From Lojkania enalia (lineage: Eukaryota > Ascomycota > Dothideomycetes > Pleosporales), in contig ML986741.1 of the NCBI GenBank assembly GCA_010094045.1, positions 1 to 64,000 on the forward strand: a stretch of DNA of 64,000 nt, given 5' to 3'. Below the pieces are notes generated by a model that saw only the letters and a list, made by a program, of their open reading frames with translations, searched no databases and had not been told where the DNA came from. Position 1 is the stretch's first letter; the number at the start of each line of letters is the position of its first letter. Both the position numbers and the translations under genes were made by a program. Below, one piece after another: positions 20,642 to 31,621 of the stretch.

Positions 20642-21699
20642 TCATTTTTCACCCACCAGCTTCCCATTCAACACAGACTTGATAGAATCCTCAAAACTCT
20701 CCTTCTCTAATCCCAACTTGTCGTTCCACAATCCCGCGGGCGTCAAATCACACAATTCCTGAGCTCCAAACGCAGAAGCTTGGATCAATTCAGCAATACC
20801 GCTGAAATCTCCCTTGCCTAATTTCTCCGACCCGCTAGCTTGTAAATCTTTGCTCGACACATGATCGACCTTGAATTTCTCGCCAGTGAGCTTCTCTGCG
20901 GCGGCTAGGATGTCGTTTTGCGTGGTGGTGAAGGACGAGATATAGACGAATTTGTTCTTTGTCTCGGAAGGCTTCTCAAGGATCTTGATGAGGGCAAGGC
21001 CAATTTGGTGAAGGTTGGTGGCAGAGAATTTTGCCTTGCCTTCGTCTATGAGGGTGGCTGACTTGGATGGTAGGTTGATGCATAGAAAGCCGACTTTCAG
21101 GCACTATGATGGGGTTAAAATGGGTCACACGTGAGAATCGAGCGCCGCTTGCTTACCCAATCGAAAAAAGGACCAGTGATCACAGACGTCCAGCTAATCT
21201 CGCTTTCCTTGCTCTTCAGATAATCGATGACTGCGACCTTGCCTTTGAAGATAGGTACAGCAGCAATTACGCGCTTGTCTTCAGTATTGCTACCATATTC
21301 GGAGGGCAAGAATCGCTTCACACCGGCCGCAATGGCACCGTCAATGAGTTTTTGCTGATCGCCAATAGCACTGCCGGCAACGAGGGAAATCACTGCATCC
21401 TGGCCTTGGAAAGCGGATTTCAAAGAGTCGATGGAACTGTAGTCGGCCTTGACGACGTTGACGCCTGCTGGAAATGTTGCTTTTGATTCCTGGCGGGAGA
21501 GGACTGTGACGTTGAAGGATGAAGATTCAAGGAAGACATTTAGAATTGAAGGGCCTAGATTTCCGCCAGCCTATTTTTCTCAGAACAATGCCATGTATAT
21601 CGGTGGAATGTCCATCAGGAATTGTCTCGGACAACATCTGATGTGGGGCTAAGCTGCACTTACCCCAATGATGACGACGTTCTTGATTTCGGACGACAT
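20642..21699 (-). CDS. NmrA-like / isoflavone-reductase-like NAD(P)-binding protein
   Basis: Exons 21699-21664, 21570-21157 and 21103-20642 give about 303 residues. The Rossmann motif crosses the first junction: IKNVVIIG then AGGNLGPSIL, so GAGGNLG is the dinucleotide loop. RQESKATFPAGVNVVKADYSS, then KRFLPSEYGSNTEDKR and SWTSVITGPFFDW are diagnostic of the NmrA/isoflavone reductase-like atypical SDRs. Members are either reductases of secondary metabolites or redox sensors binding NADP(H); which applies here is unknown. An in-frame ATG 36 codons upstream (21807) would add a hydrophobic N-terminus, but a TATATAAG 25 bp before it argues that transcription starts downstream, so the start at 21699 is preferred. 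Confidence 0.88.
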
Positions 21700-21831
21700 T
21701 GTCAAGATGCCAGAGTAGGATGTGAGGACTAGAATAATTGGGAGAAATGCTGCGAGATATATGATATTCTTGAGGTTTGGTTGAGTTGTGTGGGGGTTGC
21801 TCGTCATGGTGTGTTCGACCAGCCCAATCGG

Positions 21832-21839
21832 CTTATATA
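21832..21839 (-). promoter_or_regulatory. TATA box of the NmrA-like gene
   Basis: TATATAAG on the minus strand lies 133 bp before the preferred start codon and only 25 bp before the alternative upstream ATG. Confidence 0.6.
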
Positions 21840-22439
21840 CCCCACAGCGATGATTCGGAGGACCTCACTTGCCCCACCTGTTGCCTGTCTCGAATCCGAA
21901 GACACAAAGCCCAACTGGCGGAATTGTTCGCTTTGCAAGCTTAGAAATGTATTGGACGGACTTAGCGGATTTGTGGCTTATGGCTGGTTTCGCATTGTAG
22001 GGGAGTGGCGCGATCGAGGCATTTACCCGGGCGATACGGATTATCAAGAGCGCGGAAATCTATAGACACGAGTTTCAAAATCAAGCATGCCTACAATCCC
22101 CCTTTATGTATTACTATTCATCACAAACTCGGCTGAAATACACGTCGTGCTTTCTAAACCCGGGCTTTGATATAGCTCGCTATTTCTAACGGCTTCGGAG
22201 GAGATTCCGCGCTCCGTTTCTCACCAGTTGAAGAGCCTAATCTCACTAGCGAGCCGCGTTAACTTAACATTACTATGCGAGTGCACTGTGAATAGCCCGG
22301 GTATGGAGAAAACCAACTCATCGTTTGCTCCAGCCTTTTTTGCACCCCGAGCCCAATCCCATATTGGATAAGCCATGAGCTGGGAGTAGAAATGTTGCGT
22401 GGTGCTGCGAGAGCCAATGAGAAACCAAATAGCCTCGTG

Positions 22440-24680
22440 TCAGTCCTCACGGTCATCATCATCCTCGTTGGTCAATCTTTTCTCAATGATTCCCCATTTC
22501 TCCAACTGCAGCAGCAGCTCGAAAGGATCTTCTCCATTCCAAACACTAATCTCCCATTCCCGTCCTTTCCGTCCGATGCCCCTCTCATATACCCCAGGTA
22601 TCTCTTCAATGGTCCAGACGATTCCACGTTGTTTCGAGTTGAGCTTTTTGATGTACTCAATGACTTCCGGAATCGCCGCTTCTGGACCTCTTCTCCGGAA
22701 TTTTCGTATCAACGGCAAGAAAGTTGTCTCACAAGAGTGTGGCTTAACAAGATGATCCAACCGGATATTTTCAATGTGGGAGAGAACCTTCTCATAGCTC
22801 GCTGTACTGAGCCCCAGCTTTTCCATTTCCGGTGTGTGCGGTGGATAGAGCGGATGGCGGAACGCGAATCTTGCTAGCCGCAGTCGAAAACCAAGCTCAA
22901 CTGTCTTTCTAGCCTCCAGCTTGCGATTGTGTTCATAGTTGTCTCTATTCACGATGCTTGGATACTGTTGCTTCCGGTTTTGATAGCCCCCCGACAAGAA
23001 AGTCCAGGACAAAGCGGCTCTTGGTGGAGATTGGATATATTCCAGCCTCTTGTTGATTAATGGGTTATCCCCCTTTTCGATCATGTACTTAGCGTAGGAT
23101 GTGGATCTCGTTCGACTATTGACATTTGCGCGGACCCACGCCCGGAAGTATGGATCTATGCCGTAGCGCTCTGCGTGAGTCTCGATCAGACCCCGCTTGC
23201 GCACAGGAATGGCATTCGGCCAAAGAGGCCAAGGTAATGATCGATCTCGCTGCTGCACCTGATGAGGATGCAGGAATTTGTACGCAACGGCAGTAGGCGA
23301 CGGAGGCGAAAGGCTGCAGCGATTACAAGACCGCTTTCGAGCAGCTATTGAGATAGACAAGCTCTCCGAATTGTGCCTCTCGTTCTCACTGTGACTGAAA
23401 GGATCCGTAAACCCGTCTGGGGAACGCTTTTTTGACCAGTAATCGATGATGGCTCCGTCTGTTGCACGTCGGGATTCGAGAGGGACATGCAAGACTTGGA
23501 TGTGGCACTCAGATATGCGAGTGGGTGAAAAGAGCGAGAAGGACCCAACGCATAGCATTATTGGCACGTCCCGGGCCCTCAGATTCCAGGTAATGTCCGC
23601 TAGCAGCTTGTGCAGGCTTCTTGCTTGTTCTTCAGTCTTTTTGAGTTGTTCGTTTGGCTCGATGTTAGAGCTCTTCTTCTGTATTGACTGCACTTTTTTC
23701 TCGATTCCTGACGCTAACGACCCGTCTTTCATCTTGAGCCATCGGCGGCGACCCTTGGGATCTGATGATAGACTGTCACTGGTCCTGGGCATGGTCCTGA
23801 TCTCATTTGGAATGTCCTCCTGGAAATCTCCAAGTGCCGCGAGGAGACGGGTGTAGTCTGAAAATGTTATGCCATGATCCGCCAAAGCTGTGGTATATTC
23901 GATTGGCTCGCACAACCTCCAAGTGATTATAAAATGTGATGATGAGCGAAGGCACTGAATGCGGTCGCACACGCCTGGGATCACCATACCAACTGAATCA
24001 ATGAATCGCTTCTCGGGGAATTCGGGAGGATGTCCGAAATCGGCCGGGTGTACAATGGGTCGCAGATTCGTGTCTGTCCCTCCTGACGCTGTGCTCATAG
24101 ACGACCTCAGACGGCTTAATATCGACGGCCGCCTTCGAGAATCCGGGCTCGGGAGCTTTGAAGCCGTACTGATTGTCAAAACGCTTGCGGATGTTTGCCG
24201 AGACCGCAAAGAAGGTCTTGAGGAGGCAGTACCTGGTGAACTCGGTCGTGAGGAGACTGGAGACACTCGACAAGCACTTGACGATTCCTTTCGAGTGCTT
24301 GATACTGATCCGCGAGTAAGACGAAAAAAGAGTGACGATGGGAAAATAGATTCCGACACCGCATCGCGAGACTCAGTCCTCAAAATTTCTTCCGCGGCAT
24401 CTTGTTCCAGTGCCCCATGTTCTTTGGCTACAGTCCCTAAGAAGGGGTCCGAGTGACTATATACTATAGATGGCCGCACTGACTCTTTTCCTTCAAGCCC
24501 AACGGCTCCATTTCTTGCTTCTGTTCCCTCTCCATCATCGTCTACCCTGATCGGCTCCTGTTGCTTGACCATCTCAAGCCCATTTTTAGTCCCTGGTGAC
24601 GCCCGCGCTTCCAGACGCCGGACTTCACCGTCTCCGAACGCGTAGTCGTTAGGATTTCCCGAAGCCGTGGTGCAGTACAT
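22440..24680 (-). CDS. Uncharacterised fungal protein, about 746 aa
   Basis: Single large exon; the first ATG is at 24680. The N-terminal 250 residues are Ser/Arg/Glu-rich and probably disordered. A middle portion (HFIITWRLCEPIEYTTALADHGITFSDYTRLLAALGDF) begins a folded region, followed by a Lys-rich helical stretch and a hydrophobic LCVGSFSLFSP segment. The C-terminal 250 residues are rich in Arg and aromatic residues (WPLWPNAIPVRKRGLIE, ERYGIDPYFRAW) and end acidic. I recognise no named domain. The full-length open frame of 2.2 kb is strong evidence that it is coding. It shares orientation with the NmrA-like gene, with its 3' end about 630 bp before that gene's start. Confidence 0.75.
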   Translation of the reverse strand: MYCTTASGNPNDYAFGDGEVRRLEARASPGTKNGLEMVKQQEPIRVDDDGEGTEARNGAVGLEGKESVRPSIVYSHSDPFLGTVAKEHGALEQDAAEEILRTESRDAVSESIFPSSLFFRLTRGSVSSTRKESSSACRVSPVSSRPSSPGTASSRPSLRSRQTSASVLTISTASKLPSPDSRRRPSILSRLRSSMSTASGGTDTNLRPIVHPADFGHPPEFPEKRFIDSVGMVIPGVCDRIQCLRSSSHFIITWRLCEPIEYTTALADHGITFSDYTRLLAALGDFQEDIPNEIRTMPRTSDSLSSDPKGRRRWLKMKDGSLASGIEKKVQSIQKKSSNIEPNEQLKKTEEQARSLHKLLADITWNLRARDVPIMLCVGSFSLFSPTRISECHIQVLHVPLESRRATDGAIIDYWSKKRSPDGFTDPFSHSENERHNSESLSISIAARKRSCNRCSLSPPSPTAVAYKFLHPHQVQQRDRSLPWPLWPNAIPVRKRGLIETHAERYGIDPYFRAWVRANVNSRTRSTSYAKYMIEKGDNPLINKRLEYIQSPPRAALSWTFLSGGYQNRKQQYPSIVNRDNYEHNRKLEARKTVELGFRLRLARFAFRHPLYPPHTPEMEKLGLSTASYEKVLSHIENIRLDHLVKPHSCETTFLPLIRKFRRRGPEAAIPEVIEYIKKLNSKQRGIVWTIEEIPGVYERGIGRKGREWEISVWNGEDPFELLLQLEKWGIIEKRLTNEDDDDRED

Positions 24681-26979
24681 CTTAAACGACACATTCTTTT
24701 GGATAGAGGAGTTGAGATTTAAGGCATGGGTGGTTGATTTCCTAGAAGAGGTCCAGAGTGACCCCGCCTATACAAATACAACTTGATTCCGGAGCTGTAA
24801 ATATTTGACCCATTTCTTTGGGAACATCGGCGGCCATTTCGCCTCCTTCGCCGATCATCTACTAATTTATCCCTTGTTAGAGGAGTTCTGTAAACACGTG
24901 ACTGCCGAGAGAGAGTGATGAGACAAAGGATGGTAGGCTCGCGGCGGCCTCGCTTCGGATTTATATGTCCTCATCAGGAACAGTGACGTTACACATTCCT
25001 ATTTCTTGGCCACTCACATATCGCCGAAGCCACGGCGGGGGACTCGACTCTAGGCTAGATTCTTTTTCCAGTACAGTGGTCTGTGTCGGCGAGATCGCCT
25101 CCCCCGGCAGGATCGCTGGCTCGTAAGCCAGTTTCAGACAGGTGAAGGGACGTAAACAAAGCCAACACGAGGATTCTGTGCTCGATCCTAAGGACTGTAG
25201 ACGGGGCATTAGTATCTTCATGCATCTGCGAGTAATTTAAGCGCTTTCAGGATAGTGGTGCTAATCAGAAGCAGTCTACATGCTATCAGTGCATGCTTCT
25301 ATGATGCAGTAGCGGGTCTTCCTGAAGTTTCCGGAAGAACGCCATATACTAGACGTATATGCTTTCGATGATGGAGTGGTACCTACTAGAGCCCTGGACA
25401 GCAACCAGATACGCTACGAATGATAATATTGTAGTTGAAGCTGTATTTCGAAGCTCCCTCTTAGGGTAATAATTAGCGGCGAATGTAAGCATCTAGAATG
25501 CAAGTACCACGCTCTCATATATGATCTTCATTTAAAAAGACGGAAGTGAGAACATATTCTGGCCATTTCAAGCGAAAGGAGTGTACGGCTGCCCCACTTA
25601 ATCTTATACGAGCGCTATATGGCTGGAGGGGATAACCTGAACCTAGCCATTTTACCTATTTCTATGAACATTGTATTTTATCGGGCCACTTTCTAAGGGA
25701 ACTGTCGACCACGAAGGCAACCTTTTGCCGGACAGGGAGAAGACAACCATCGGCTGCGTAAGAATGATGTTGGACGCCGTCGTTTATTTTTTTTCTCTAT
25801 CCTTGAGACATTATTCAATATTGGCGAACACTTCTGCTCTTTGTCGTCTTTTGAAATCGCTGCAGCGCAAGCAATATACCGGCGAACCTAGTATATCGGA
25901 CATTGTTGTAGAGCAATTCAGGCGTGAATAATATGATTGTTTTGGTAGTGCTCTGTAAAAATGCATTGGCCGAAATCTTCCGATAGTAGCGCACAAGAGG
26001 TGATGAATCCCTCGTGTTGGTCTCTTCGTGAGTGAACGCATGCTGAGCCTAGCTCATGCTTCATGCAGTCTGGAGAAGGGACAATAAAAAATCTGCGAGA
26101 TACTTGAATGTGATGCCTCAAAAGAAAAAAAAAAAAGAAAAAAGAATTTTTTTAAATAAAAATCTTACTTCGTGAATGTTCCGATGGCAGGGGTATAACT
26201 TATATTCTGAGTATATAACAACCTAGTCGGTCAGTTGGATCTGTTCCCAAAATGGAATAGTGCTCACCAATCGGTGAATTTCCTTGCAGGTATAGACAAC
26301 CGCAACCTGCATCCTTGAATGCATCGCCATACATTCCTTTAGGGATAAAATATCCATCACCAAGGCTGGCTTGAAGATAGCGGCTTTTTGTGCGAGTCCC
26401 GGCCGCCTTTTCCATCCACTAGGGCACAATGGAGCTTGCTAAAAGGGCCGGTCCGTCATCCCCATGCAATCAGCGTTCAACCATACCCGCATTCTAGTTT
26501 CAACACCAACTGTTTTTGTTTTGAAAGTGGCATGGAAAGAGGGGGACGAAAAAGGGGATACCGCCCTTACCGATGCGACGATGCTTTTGTGCGACATTGG
26601 ATCGGTATCGTTTCGTTGCTTTTTCAACCGTTTTTAATTTTAAAAATCATTCGGTCCTCTCGCGACATCTGCCATTTTCTCCCTTTTCTCACTTCTGAAA
26701 GGTTTCATTATTCTTGAGATCGTACTATTCCGGAGACTTCGTTCGTTAGACTATTGCAGACGACGCGTGAGAGACGCAGTCCAGCCTTCACTCCTATTCA
26801 TTGAGCCCGTATGTGCTCCTGCTCGGCCGACACCCGTCCTCCCCAGTTCCGACCACGCATTCAACCTCATAAAGTCCCGTAGCAATATTTCCCACACAAA
26901 CACTTCGGCCGTCTAATAAGCGCGAAACATACCGGTTATTCGATTTTCGAAAGTCGCGCCCGCCATACTAAACGCCCAT
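24681..26979. other. AT-rich gene-poor region
   Basis: About 2.3 kb. Only short frames of up to 109 codons with no family features. It contains an A-rich tract at about 26119-26160. The 24681-24900 part is the promoter of the 746-aa gene. No transposon ends are recognisable; decay by RIP is possible but not shown. Confidence 0.5.
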
Positions 26980-27180
26980 ATGTGCTATATCCTCTACACA
27001 TTGCACGTCTGCAACCATTGGGTCGCACAGCCGCAACCAGGCAACGGGCCTGTACTCAGAATATGCAAAGATGCCGAGAACCTAAGACTGGGAAGACCAT
27101 GTCCTGAGACGGAGCATAGGGTGCAAAATAGGAGCCAGGGAATGTGTGACGGATGTCTTTGGAAAAAGGTATCAAAATGA
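26980..27180 (+). CDS. Small Cys/His protein, 66 aa
   Basis: ATG-initiated single-exon frame. Cysteines and histidines are spaced as CNH near residues 11-13, further Cys at about 29 and 41, a His soon after the latter, and MCDGC near the end. This CxH...CxxC spacing is seen in many short unnamed proteins of filamentous fungi and suggests a small metal-binding knuckle. There is no signal peptide. It sits in a small island of more balanced composition (26750-27500) within AT-rich DNA, which supports it being real, but expression is unproven. Confidence 0.45.
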   Translation: MCYILYTLHVCNHWVAQPQPGNGPVLRICKDAENLRLGRPCPETEHRVQNRSQGMCDGCLWKKVSK

Positions 27181-29081
27181 ATGGGGATATGCGGGAGTGG
27201 GAGGGAGATGGGATGTAATGATACCATTCATCGAACAAAGGGAAAAGGCAGAGGACACCGAGTGAAAAGATAGACACGCAGTATAAGAGAAGACGACACG
27301 GAAAGTTGGATGGAACAAAGGAAAGATGGATATTCTTCACGGCAAGGACGCTCGTAATAGACACAATACCCCAATTACAGGACATACAAGCGCAAAGCCT
27401 TTTACTCGTCGGACACGCTGCGCAGGGCCCATACTCAGTACCGTCCGGAACAAGACCGCAGGATCATACCACAAGTCCTTCGTAGCTGTCATTGCCAATG
27501 CGGATCCGCATTTCTGAACATATTATTTTCTCCACCACTGGTATTTAAATGGTTCACAGGACCCTTCTAAGAGTCCAGTTAAATGCTGTTGTATATGAAG
27601 TCGAACGCCATTATTCCTTCAATTAGGTTCCCCCGACTACGTCATGCCACGTCAGACAACCAACATGAGTTTCTCGCGGCAGGTGCCGACCTATAATATA
27701 ATAATTCATATCTAGCGACTACCTAAGATACAGATTCAGATTTCCAATATCGACTTCAGCAATCTAAAGTTTCCAGCACTTAGGCCGTCGAAGAGGCGAT
27801 AATAATTGAAAGCATATTGATCATAAAAAGATGTGTATAACGTTCTATAACGTGTACCTTGGCTGTGACTGTTGCGTACCTATACTGAACCGCGGACGAA
27901 TCTGTTGCAAGTACGCAAATCAGTATCCTTACGGCGGAGAACCCTGCATCGATCACAGGGTACAAGATCTCTGCCCCTGTCACTATGAGGAAGATATGCG
28001 TAGGAGATAGTTGATGAATATGTACACAAACCGAGGGTAGAGACCACCAGGGAGGTACGATATAAGAGCAGGCCTGAGTGAATATAAACCCCACGGAAGC
28101 TGGAGAGACTAACGGTACAACGGCGGCTTTATTTGGGTTGGGTGATTGAAAATAGTGTCCAATGGTAATTCACAACTCTCATTCAAATGTATTAGCTAGA
28201 GCGCCATTGAATATATATATGTATACTTCTGGAAGCCTAAATATATTTAACCTTAGTATCCTACGCTATTGAGAATAAATAATCAACCTAGAATTTCCCT
28301 AATTCAATGTTATTATGTCATTAGATTCTATAGATTTATGGAATCTTAATCAATAGTTCAATAACTACCACTCACCCGATCGAGTACCAGGGATTATTAT
28401 AAAGGGACTATTACTATCAATCAAAGAAAAAGAGGGGAAAAAAAAAAGGTCCGATCGCGGTTGGAGTAGAATCGACTTCAGGCCGACTAAGTCTCGAAGC
28501 GAAATATTAGTCGATATCCCGCCCTAGGGGACTGGCCCCTCCAGTGCTTTGCTTGTGTGGCGCTTTTTTCTACTTAAGCTACGTGACTGAATTTTGTTTG
28601 ATAAAAATAGGGCTGAATTATCATAGTTATAGAAGCAACATTCGTCTTAGGTGTCTTCTACATAATGTTGAACGGAGCGACTTCGTTTACAGCTTTCTGT
28701 AGGCCTCAGGACATGAATTTGACCCCTCTCATCATCAAAATTAAGTTTTGATTCCCAATATAATGAAATCAGCAAACAACAAGGAAGCTGCCAAGGACAG
28801 TCCTTTAGGGGAGAAAGGGGATGAGATCCCACGCTGGCAAACGTCGCAAGAATGTGCCGAAGGGACTTATAGACGGACGATTGGATCGGTTCCTAGTATA
28901 ATTTACATAAGAAATGAAGTAGATTAGCTCATTAGTGTTTCCTCTTTATATACAACTCCCAACCCGAACGCAAAGTGACAACCGAAGGGGTTAAGGTTGG
29001 GCGCCCCTCAATTTACATACCACACGAGCAACAAATTGCTCCAATTGGGAGACTCCACAGAATGTATCAACAACGCGACTG
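27181..29081. other. AT-rich gene-poor region
   Basis: No supportable gene. 28180-28450 is exceptionally AT-rich and ends in an A-rich tract (28420-28448) followed abruptly by GC-richer DNA, an arrangement that could be a decayed repeat boundary. No terminal repeats were identified. Confidence 0.45.
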
Positions 29082-29873
29082 ATGTACCTCGATTCTAGGA
29101 AACTACGATCTATTCACATTGCTAGTTGTAACAATGTGAATGGAAACCACCACCACTACCAGACGCTCTCATACAACATCTGCAATACTCTACCCACGGA
29201 CCTATCCACACCTCCCAAATCTGAATCTAAGACTCCTTCACGCCTTACACGCGCCTCCAAAATGTTTCCAACAAGACAAGAAGAAGGTCCCAGCGCTCAT
29301 AAATATCCCTATTTCTTAGCACGAAAGTATCTCTGCGGTCATCCACATGAGTGCATCCAAGTCGATAGATCAAGTACTAAACGCATGATACATATCATAC
29401 TCCCTGAAAAACCACGCGGTCTTGTCGCAATCTACGAGCAAATGATGCCTAGATGTCGGCGCTGTGCGACGCAGCATGCTCGTCAACGATATGACGAAGT
29501 TATCAGGAATCAAGGACTAATAGGGGAAAAGGGACTGGGTTGTGAGAGCGGACACTTTTCTGCATTTTCCCAAGCGAAGCGGACGTACAGAGGAGTTGAA
29601 TGTCCCTTGTTAGATGGCTATAAGGCCCATGAGGAAGTGGGTGAAGATGAGAGGGAGGAAGAATTTGTGGGAGGTCCGAATAGGGCTCGGTACCAGAGGG
29701 CGATGAGAATGAGCCTGAGGACTTATGCGTTTCTAAGAGGGTATTGCCACGGGGAAGGAGACGAGGCGGCGCTGGGATTAGAACGGAGGGCCGAGGGTTC
29801 ATTGAGGGAGCCTGCAAGGGGTGGAGCGTTCATAGTCTCGGAGAATTGGATACGGAGGCAGAATACTCGGTAG
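29082..29873 (+). CDS. Uncharacterised Cys/His-containing protein, up to 263 aa
   Basis: Single open frame. The first ATG gives 263 residues; an ATG at 29262 (MFPTRQEEGPSAHKYPYF) gives 203 and may be the true start, since the first 60 residues are Ser/Asn/His-rich and featureless. The core has LCGHPHEC followed about 35 residues later by PRCRRC, again a CxH...CxxC arrangement as in the 66-aa protein 2 kb upstream. The rest is helical and rich in Arg/Glu/Gly. The frame is clearly GC-richer than its flanks. Function is unknown. Confidence 0.5.
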   Translation: MYLDSRKLRSIHIASCNNVNGNHHHYQTLSYNICNTLPTDLSTPPKSESKTPSRLTRASKMFPTRQEEGPSAHKYPYFLARKYLCGHPHECIQVDRSSTKRMIHIILPEKPRGLVAIYEQMMPRCRRCATQHARQRYDEVIRNQGLIGEKGLGCESGHFSAFSQAKRTYRGVECPLLDGYKAHEEVGEDEREEEFVGGPNRARYQRAMRMSLRTYAFLRGYCHGEGDEAALGLERRAEGSLREPARGGAFIVSENWIRRQNTR

Positions 29874-30630
29874 ATGTTATTGTTGTGTTCATTGCTAATG
29901 GCTAGATTCAAGTTCGTCATGTTCCTACATGTAGCTTGCACAAGCTGTTAGAATCGGCGGGCTCTACATGGTATAAATGGAGTTCCAGAGCGTGTCGTAG
30001 GCAGATATAGAAGGGAAATATTACATATCCAAACTCTTGGATCACTTACTGAACTACATTTTTGCATCAATCACCGGTATCCGAGACCATTAATTAGGAA
30101 ATATAATATTCAAGCAATACGATATTATAGACAACTTGATTCGGCCCAGTCTCAATATTTCTCCGAGGCCAAGCAGATTCGTTGTCGGAGTACTCGTCGG
30201 AATAGGCTTTTATTTTATTTTACTTTTCAGATCTTTTACGAATAACCGCCAAAGTTGTGGTTGTATTAGCACGGCGATCTCGGAGAAAAGAACCCTAGTT
30301 TCGGAGATAGTAGTGGAACATTGGATGCGACTCGCGCTCTACTTGTAATCCGCGCTGCGGATTGAGCAATCGCGTTTCGTCCCTCCGACATCTCCATTGT
30401 GATTGAACTATGTTATATGGTACATATCCGACAAGGTAGTCTTACGGAGACCAATGCCCGTGTTTTTGATATGGGTTCGCGGCGGCCAGTTTCTCCTATC
30501 ATCCCATCTATAAAGCTGTCAAGCCTCGCACGAACTAACCGCCCTAGCATTCTTATCCTACCTCTCAAGCTTACCTGTCAAGCGCCATTAACCTCAGCTA
30601 GCCTCTCCACTATTTCCAATCAGAGCGATA
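29874..30630. other. Intergenic; promoter of the O-methyltransferase at its end
   Basis: AT-rich up to about 30350, then mixed composition. No gene seen. Confidence 0.5.
30509..30515 (+). promoter_or_regulatory. TATA box of the O-methyltransferase gene
   Basis: TATAAAG lies about 120 bp before the ATG and is followed by a C/T-rich stretch, as usual for fungal core promoters. Confidence 0.6.
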
Positions 30631-31347
30631 ATGTCAGGACAAGGACAATCATACGAGAAAGACAAGCGGTGGACAGCCGTCGACGAATATAGTTTCGCAC
30701 ACCTCCACCCAAAATCGTCAACAAGCCCCTCCATCTCCGTCCTTGAGCACGCGCTGTCAAACTCCGAGAAGCAGGGCCTTCCCGATATTGCCGTCTCACC
30801 CTCGCAGGGCAAATTCCTGTATCTCCAAGCGAAATTCGTGAGAGCGAAGAGTATACTCGAAGTTGGTACCCTCGGCGCGTACTCCACCATCTGGCTCGCA
30901 AACTCGAGCCCACATGTCAAGGTTGTGAGCGTTGAGGTGGATCCGCATCATGCTGAAGTCGCTCGCGCAAACCTTGAGCACGCCGGTGTTGCGGATAGGG
31001 TCGAGGTCAAACTTGGTCCGGGAGTCGACGTCCTCCCTCAGATTGCTGAGGAGATCAAGCAAGGCAAGCGGGAAATGTTCCAACTAGTGTTCATCGATGC
31101 GGACAAAGAGAATAATTGGAATTATGTGGATGCAGCCATTGGCATGAGTGAGCCGGGTGCTGCTATCATTGTCGATAATGTAGTGAGGAAAGGAAGATTG
31201 GCTATCGCCGGTACTGGCGATTCACGTATAGAAGGAGCAAGGAAGGTGGTGGAGAAGATTGGGGCTGATGAACGAATTGAGGGAATCGTGCTGCAGACTG
31301 TGGGCGATAAGAACTACGACGGCTTCCTTATCGCTGTTGTTAAATGA
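30631..31347 (+). CDS. SAM-dependent O-methyltransferase, CCoAOMT type (family 3)
   Basis: Single exon of 238 residues, typical for the family. Motif I ILEVGTLGAYSTIWLA (about 75-90) binds S-adenosylmethionine. VVSVEVDPHHAEVARANLEHAG is the next strand-helix with the acidic residue holding the ribose; LVFIDADKENNWNYVDAA holds the metal-binding Asp, and IIVDNVVRKG the second metal ligand region. YDGFLIAVVK closes the fold. Members methylate catechol-like hydroxyls of small aromatic compounds in the cytosol; the substrate cannot be read. The neighbour is a HET-domain gene in convergent orientation. Confidence 0.92.
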   Translation: MSGQGQSYEKDKRWTAVDEYSFAHLHPKSSTSPSISVLEHALSNSEKQGLPDIAVSPSQGKFLYLQAKFVRAKSILEVGTLGAYSTIWLANSSPHVKVVSVEVDPHHAEVARANLEHAGVADRVEVKLGPGVDVLPQIAEEIKQGKREMFQLVFIDADKENNWNYVDAAIGMSEPGAAIIVDNVVRKGRLAIAGTGDSRIEGARKVVEKIGADERIEGIVLQTVGDKNYDGFLIAVVK

Positions 31348-31621
31348 ATTTTTTTTTAATAGTCAGGCTTGAGAGCTTGGATTGTATAGAAACCGAGGAA
31401 AAGATCGAAAGCGACCTATTCCATTTACTTTCCTAGTAATTGGTTTTTATTTAGGAACTATAGACTATTCTGATGCGGTGGGGCTGTGATTCGAACAGGC
31501 AGCATATATGGTATCAAATCTATCTATAAACGCAATCAAAGTCCTTATGGTTAATTTAACATGAGATCAGGCCAGGTTTACAATAACATGCCCGTGGCGC
31601 ATTCTACTAACCCCACCCTTT

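Noticed and set aside
24900..29000. Possible intact transposon in the AT-rich block
   Set aside because: No transposase or reverse-transcriptase motif, terminal repeat or target duplication could be seen.
31478..31510. GATTCGAAC resembling the T-loop of a minus-strand tRNA
   Set aside because: The flanks do not form a T stem and no acceptor or anticodon arms can be built.
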